NCBI GenBank assembly: GCA_947247005.1
Contig: OX365956.1
Coordinates: forward strand, 8,142,089-8,206,088
Length of the DNA stretch: 64,000 nt
Reading direction: 5' to 3'
Origin: Spisula solida
Lineage: Eukaryota > Mollusca > Bivalvia > Venerida > Mactridae
Shown here: piece after piece, positions 61,575 through 64,000 of the stretch
Layout of the letters: the number at the start of each line of letters is the position of its first letter
Position numbering within the stretch: the stretch's first letter is position 1
The notes under the pieces: model-generated
The model's input: the letters and a program-made list of their open reading frames with translations, nothing else
Databases searched by the model: none
Told to the model about the DNA's origin: nothing
Translations under genes and position numbers: made by a program

Positions 61575-61920
61575 AGTTGGACAAGTGGTCCAGTGGAAAG
61601 AGCAACTGACTACTGATCCGAAGGTTGTGGGTTCGATCCCACCTCCAGTCGGATTAAAACCGAAATGCTTTTCAGTGTTTTCCACCAAACACAACTACAC
61701 TTACTACTTACTACTGTAATAATCTTTCGGACTAGACTTTAAAAACCGAGGGCTCGTGTATGATGCTTTACACCAGGCACGTAAAAGAACCATGGATGCT
61801 TCTGCAACAGGGAAATCGTCTGTATCTTGCACTATCCCCTAAAAACTAAAGTGACATATCTTCTGGGAGCCTCGCCCATATAGATTTCCGGTGGCGAGGA
61901 TAAATAAAAGCATATATTAA
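61575..61920 (+). mobile_element. tRNA-derived SINE, probably full length
   Basis: Head 61575-61650: TGGTCCAGTGGAAAGAGC (box A) and GTGGGTTCGATCCCAC (box B). The body contains ACACCAGGCACGTAAAAGAA, which resembles conserved SINE central domains, and ends GGCGAGGATAAATAAAAG. Confidence 0.7.
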
Positions 61921-62299
61921 ACAGTTCGAGGGAAAAACCGAGCCTAGCGGGCGTGGGTGTGGTGGTACTTTAAAGCGAAGGTATGCAAAATACGCCGATT
62001 GCAGCATGGGCGACTTGGCTTCTTAATTAGTGATTGAGGTATCCGGTAATGTCACCGTATTTACATACTTCTAACTGTTAATATGGTTAAAGTGTTATCT
62101 AACGTTTGTTTGTGAGTTTATTTCACACTATGTATATTTGTTCAGATTGTTTTCTCAAAGCAAATGTTAAAAGGGGTAAAGTTAAAATACATTGTTTATT
62201 TATTTTACTGGCGCCCCTATTTAAAAAACAGCCACTTTTGGTTTAAGGAGGTATGGGCACCTGAATGACCTATCATTGCCTCGTGCTCGTTCTATCTAT

Positions 62300-63275
62300 T
62301 GCCAAATCCAATATGTCCGATAGCCACATCCAATATGTACGATAGCCACATCCAATATGTGTACATAGCCACATCCAATATGTACGATAGCCTTATCCAA
62401 TATGTACGATAGCCACATCCAATATGTCCGATAGCCACATCCAATAAAATTATGTACGATAGCCACATACAAAATGTACGATAGCCACGTCCAATATGTA
62501 CGATAGCCACATACAATATGTACGATCGCAACATACAATATGTACGATAGCCACATCCAATATGTACGATAGCCTTATCCAATATGTACGATAGCCACAT
62601 CCAATATGTCCGATAGCCACATCCAATAAAAGTATGTACGATAGCCACGTCCAATATGTACAATAACCATATCCAATATGTACGATAGCCACATCCAATA
62701 CGTACGATAGCCACATCCAATATGTACGATAGCCTTATCCAATATGTACGATAGCCACATCCAATATGTACGATCGCAACATACAATATGTACGATCGCA
62801 ACATCCAATATGTACGATCGCCACATCCAATATGTACGATAACCACATACAATATGTACGATAGCAACATACAGTATGTACGATAACCATATCCAATATG
62901 TACGATAGCCACATCCAATATGTACGATAGCCACATCCAATATGTACGATAGCCTTATCCAATATGTACGATAGCCACATCCAATAAAATTATGTACGAT
63001 AGCCACATACAAAATGTACGATAGCCACATCCAATATGTACGATCGCAACATACAATATGTACGATCGCAACATACAATATGTACGATCGCCAAATCCAA
63101 TATGTACGATAACCACATACAATATGTACGATAGCAACATACAGTATGTACGATAGCCACATCCAATATGTACGATCGCAACATACAATATGTACGATCG
63201 CAACATACAATATGTACGATCGCCAAATCCAATATGTACGATAACCAAATACAAAATGTACGATAACCACATGAA
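62300..63275. repeat. 22-bp minisatellite, about 44 units
   Basis: Unit CCAATATGTACGATAGCCAC plus AT, with variants (ATCGCAAC, CCTTATCC, an inserted AAA before TATG). The minus-strand unit has no stop in any frame, so overlapping ORFs up to 249 codons arise. Blocks of variants recur (62440-62540 and 62975-63060), showing multi-unit duplication. Confidence 0.92.
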
Positions 63276-63769
63276 TACCGCGCCTCGTTAACACGTCCGT
63301 CTGTTCATACTTCCTTCCCTTCATAATTCAATCCATCCACATTCTGTGGCAATGAATCTTAACCTTAACATTGTTACTAATTATTCATACATCATCGGGA
63401 ATATAAATATCTTACAAAAGACGTGATAGTTGCCTGCGACAGTCTTTTACGTATAATTAATTTTAAGAAGAAGAAGACTAGCTTATTGAACCAATCATAG
63501 GTCATATAAAATAACATGTGAATCGCAATAAAAAAACATAATGGCAAGTGTCAACAAAATAGACATATCAAATAAGGATATTACAGGAATCAAAGCTTAA
63601 TTGGTTTTGGTCAAAACATAAATAACATACTAGGTTAAACAGAGTTTGCCGGAGATAACTACATGTATAGACTTACCAATAAACTAACAAGCATAATAAA
63701 CAAGTCTTTAAGAATTGCACAATTTGCGTACAATTCAATACCACAACGGCTGCCCATACGAGTTGGAAA

Positions 63770-63960
63770 CTTCTTTGCAGGTGAAAGTTGGACGTTCGGG
63801 GTTTTTTCAGCTACGACTTGGACATTCGACTTTTACAGCTGAAACTTGGACTTCCAGCGGTAAGTTTTCATTTTCAAGTACAGTTGACTATATGGCATTG
63901 TGCCGTGCGATTGGATCTGAGTTATTTCTTTGCTCGTCTGTTACAGTTGAATGCTACCTT
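63770..63960 (-). repeat. Dispersed repeat, minus orientation
   Basis: GTTGGACGTTCGGG, CAGCTGAAACTTGGACTTCC, TATGGCATTGTGCCGTGCGA; inverted counterpart of 51015-51230. Confidence 0.55.
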
Positions 63961-64000
63961 GAGTATCTATCTATCTACCTTTGTGCATACCAATTAACAC

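Noticed and set aside
62300..63275. CRISPR-like array
   Set aside because: Repeats are contiguous without unique spacers, and the DNA is clearly eukaryotic (spliced genes, SINEs).
62292..63324. Minus-strand ORFs up to 249 codons as a YRTY-rich structural protein
   Set aside because: The 22-bp unit is stop-free in all three minus frames, so overlapping ORFs are expected by construction.

Overview
The window looks like AT-rich nuclear DNA of an invertebrate animal, most likely a bivalve mollusc. The reasons are spliced genes with GT/AG introns, several tRNA-derived SINEs, non-LTR retrotransposon remnants, miniature inverted-repeat elements, long minisatellites, and dispersed repeat families headed by a small hairpin followed by CCGTCCGTC, a style I associate with bivalve genomes. 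The species cannot be fixed from sequence alone. Only two protein-coding genes can be supported, both on the minus strand; almost everything else is repeat or unassigned non-coding DNA.

Region by region. 0-9 kb holds a decayed LINE 3' end (about 1.3-2.2 kb), a full-length SINE (3.2-3.6 kb) and a run of hairpin-headed tandem-monomer repeats (4.4-7.3 kb). 9-12.3 kb carries a 136-bp tandem duplication, a 43-bp minisatellite and fragments resembling 27.5-31.8 kb. 13.4-19.7 kb holds broken copies of intron 2/exon 3 of the gene at 29-33 kb. One copy is split by about 4.8 kb of nested transposons: a minus-strand LINE, a plus-strand LINE, and a TTAA-flanked element inside the latter. 20.4-25.2 kb is a large foldback element with ~1.2-kb inverted arms and a core of degenerate short repeats. 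25.5-29.2 kb has more repeats, a tRNA-like sequence, a long palindrome and a MITE.

Gene 1 (29355-33314, minus) has five coding exons with consistent reading phases and predicts a 342-residue protein without a signal peptide. Its middle reads like a beta-trefoil of the IL-1/FGF kind. If right, it would be an IL-1-like cytokine candidate in an invertebrate; this is the most interesting protein-level lead but rests on pattern reading only.

33.3-54 kb has no gene I can support. It holds SINEs, MITEs, a near-perfect 106-bp hairpin, a 39-bp minisatellite open on both strands, and hammerhead-ribozyme-like motifs (one at 34.1 kb, two at 53.5-54.0 kb).

Gene 2 (54619-58285, minus) has two coding exons for a 525-residue secreted protein of the biotinidase/vanin (pantetheinase) branch of the nitrilase superfamily. 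The catalytic Glu and Lys are kept, but the nucleophilic Cys is Ser, so it may be a pseudoenzyme.

58.9-64 kb returns to repeats: a hairpin-headed family, a SINE and a ~1-kb 22-bp minisatellite. The two genes share no obvious pathway. The broken gene copies, foldback element and palindromes suggest a locus with repeated duplication, inversion and transposon insertion.
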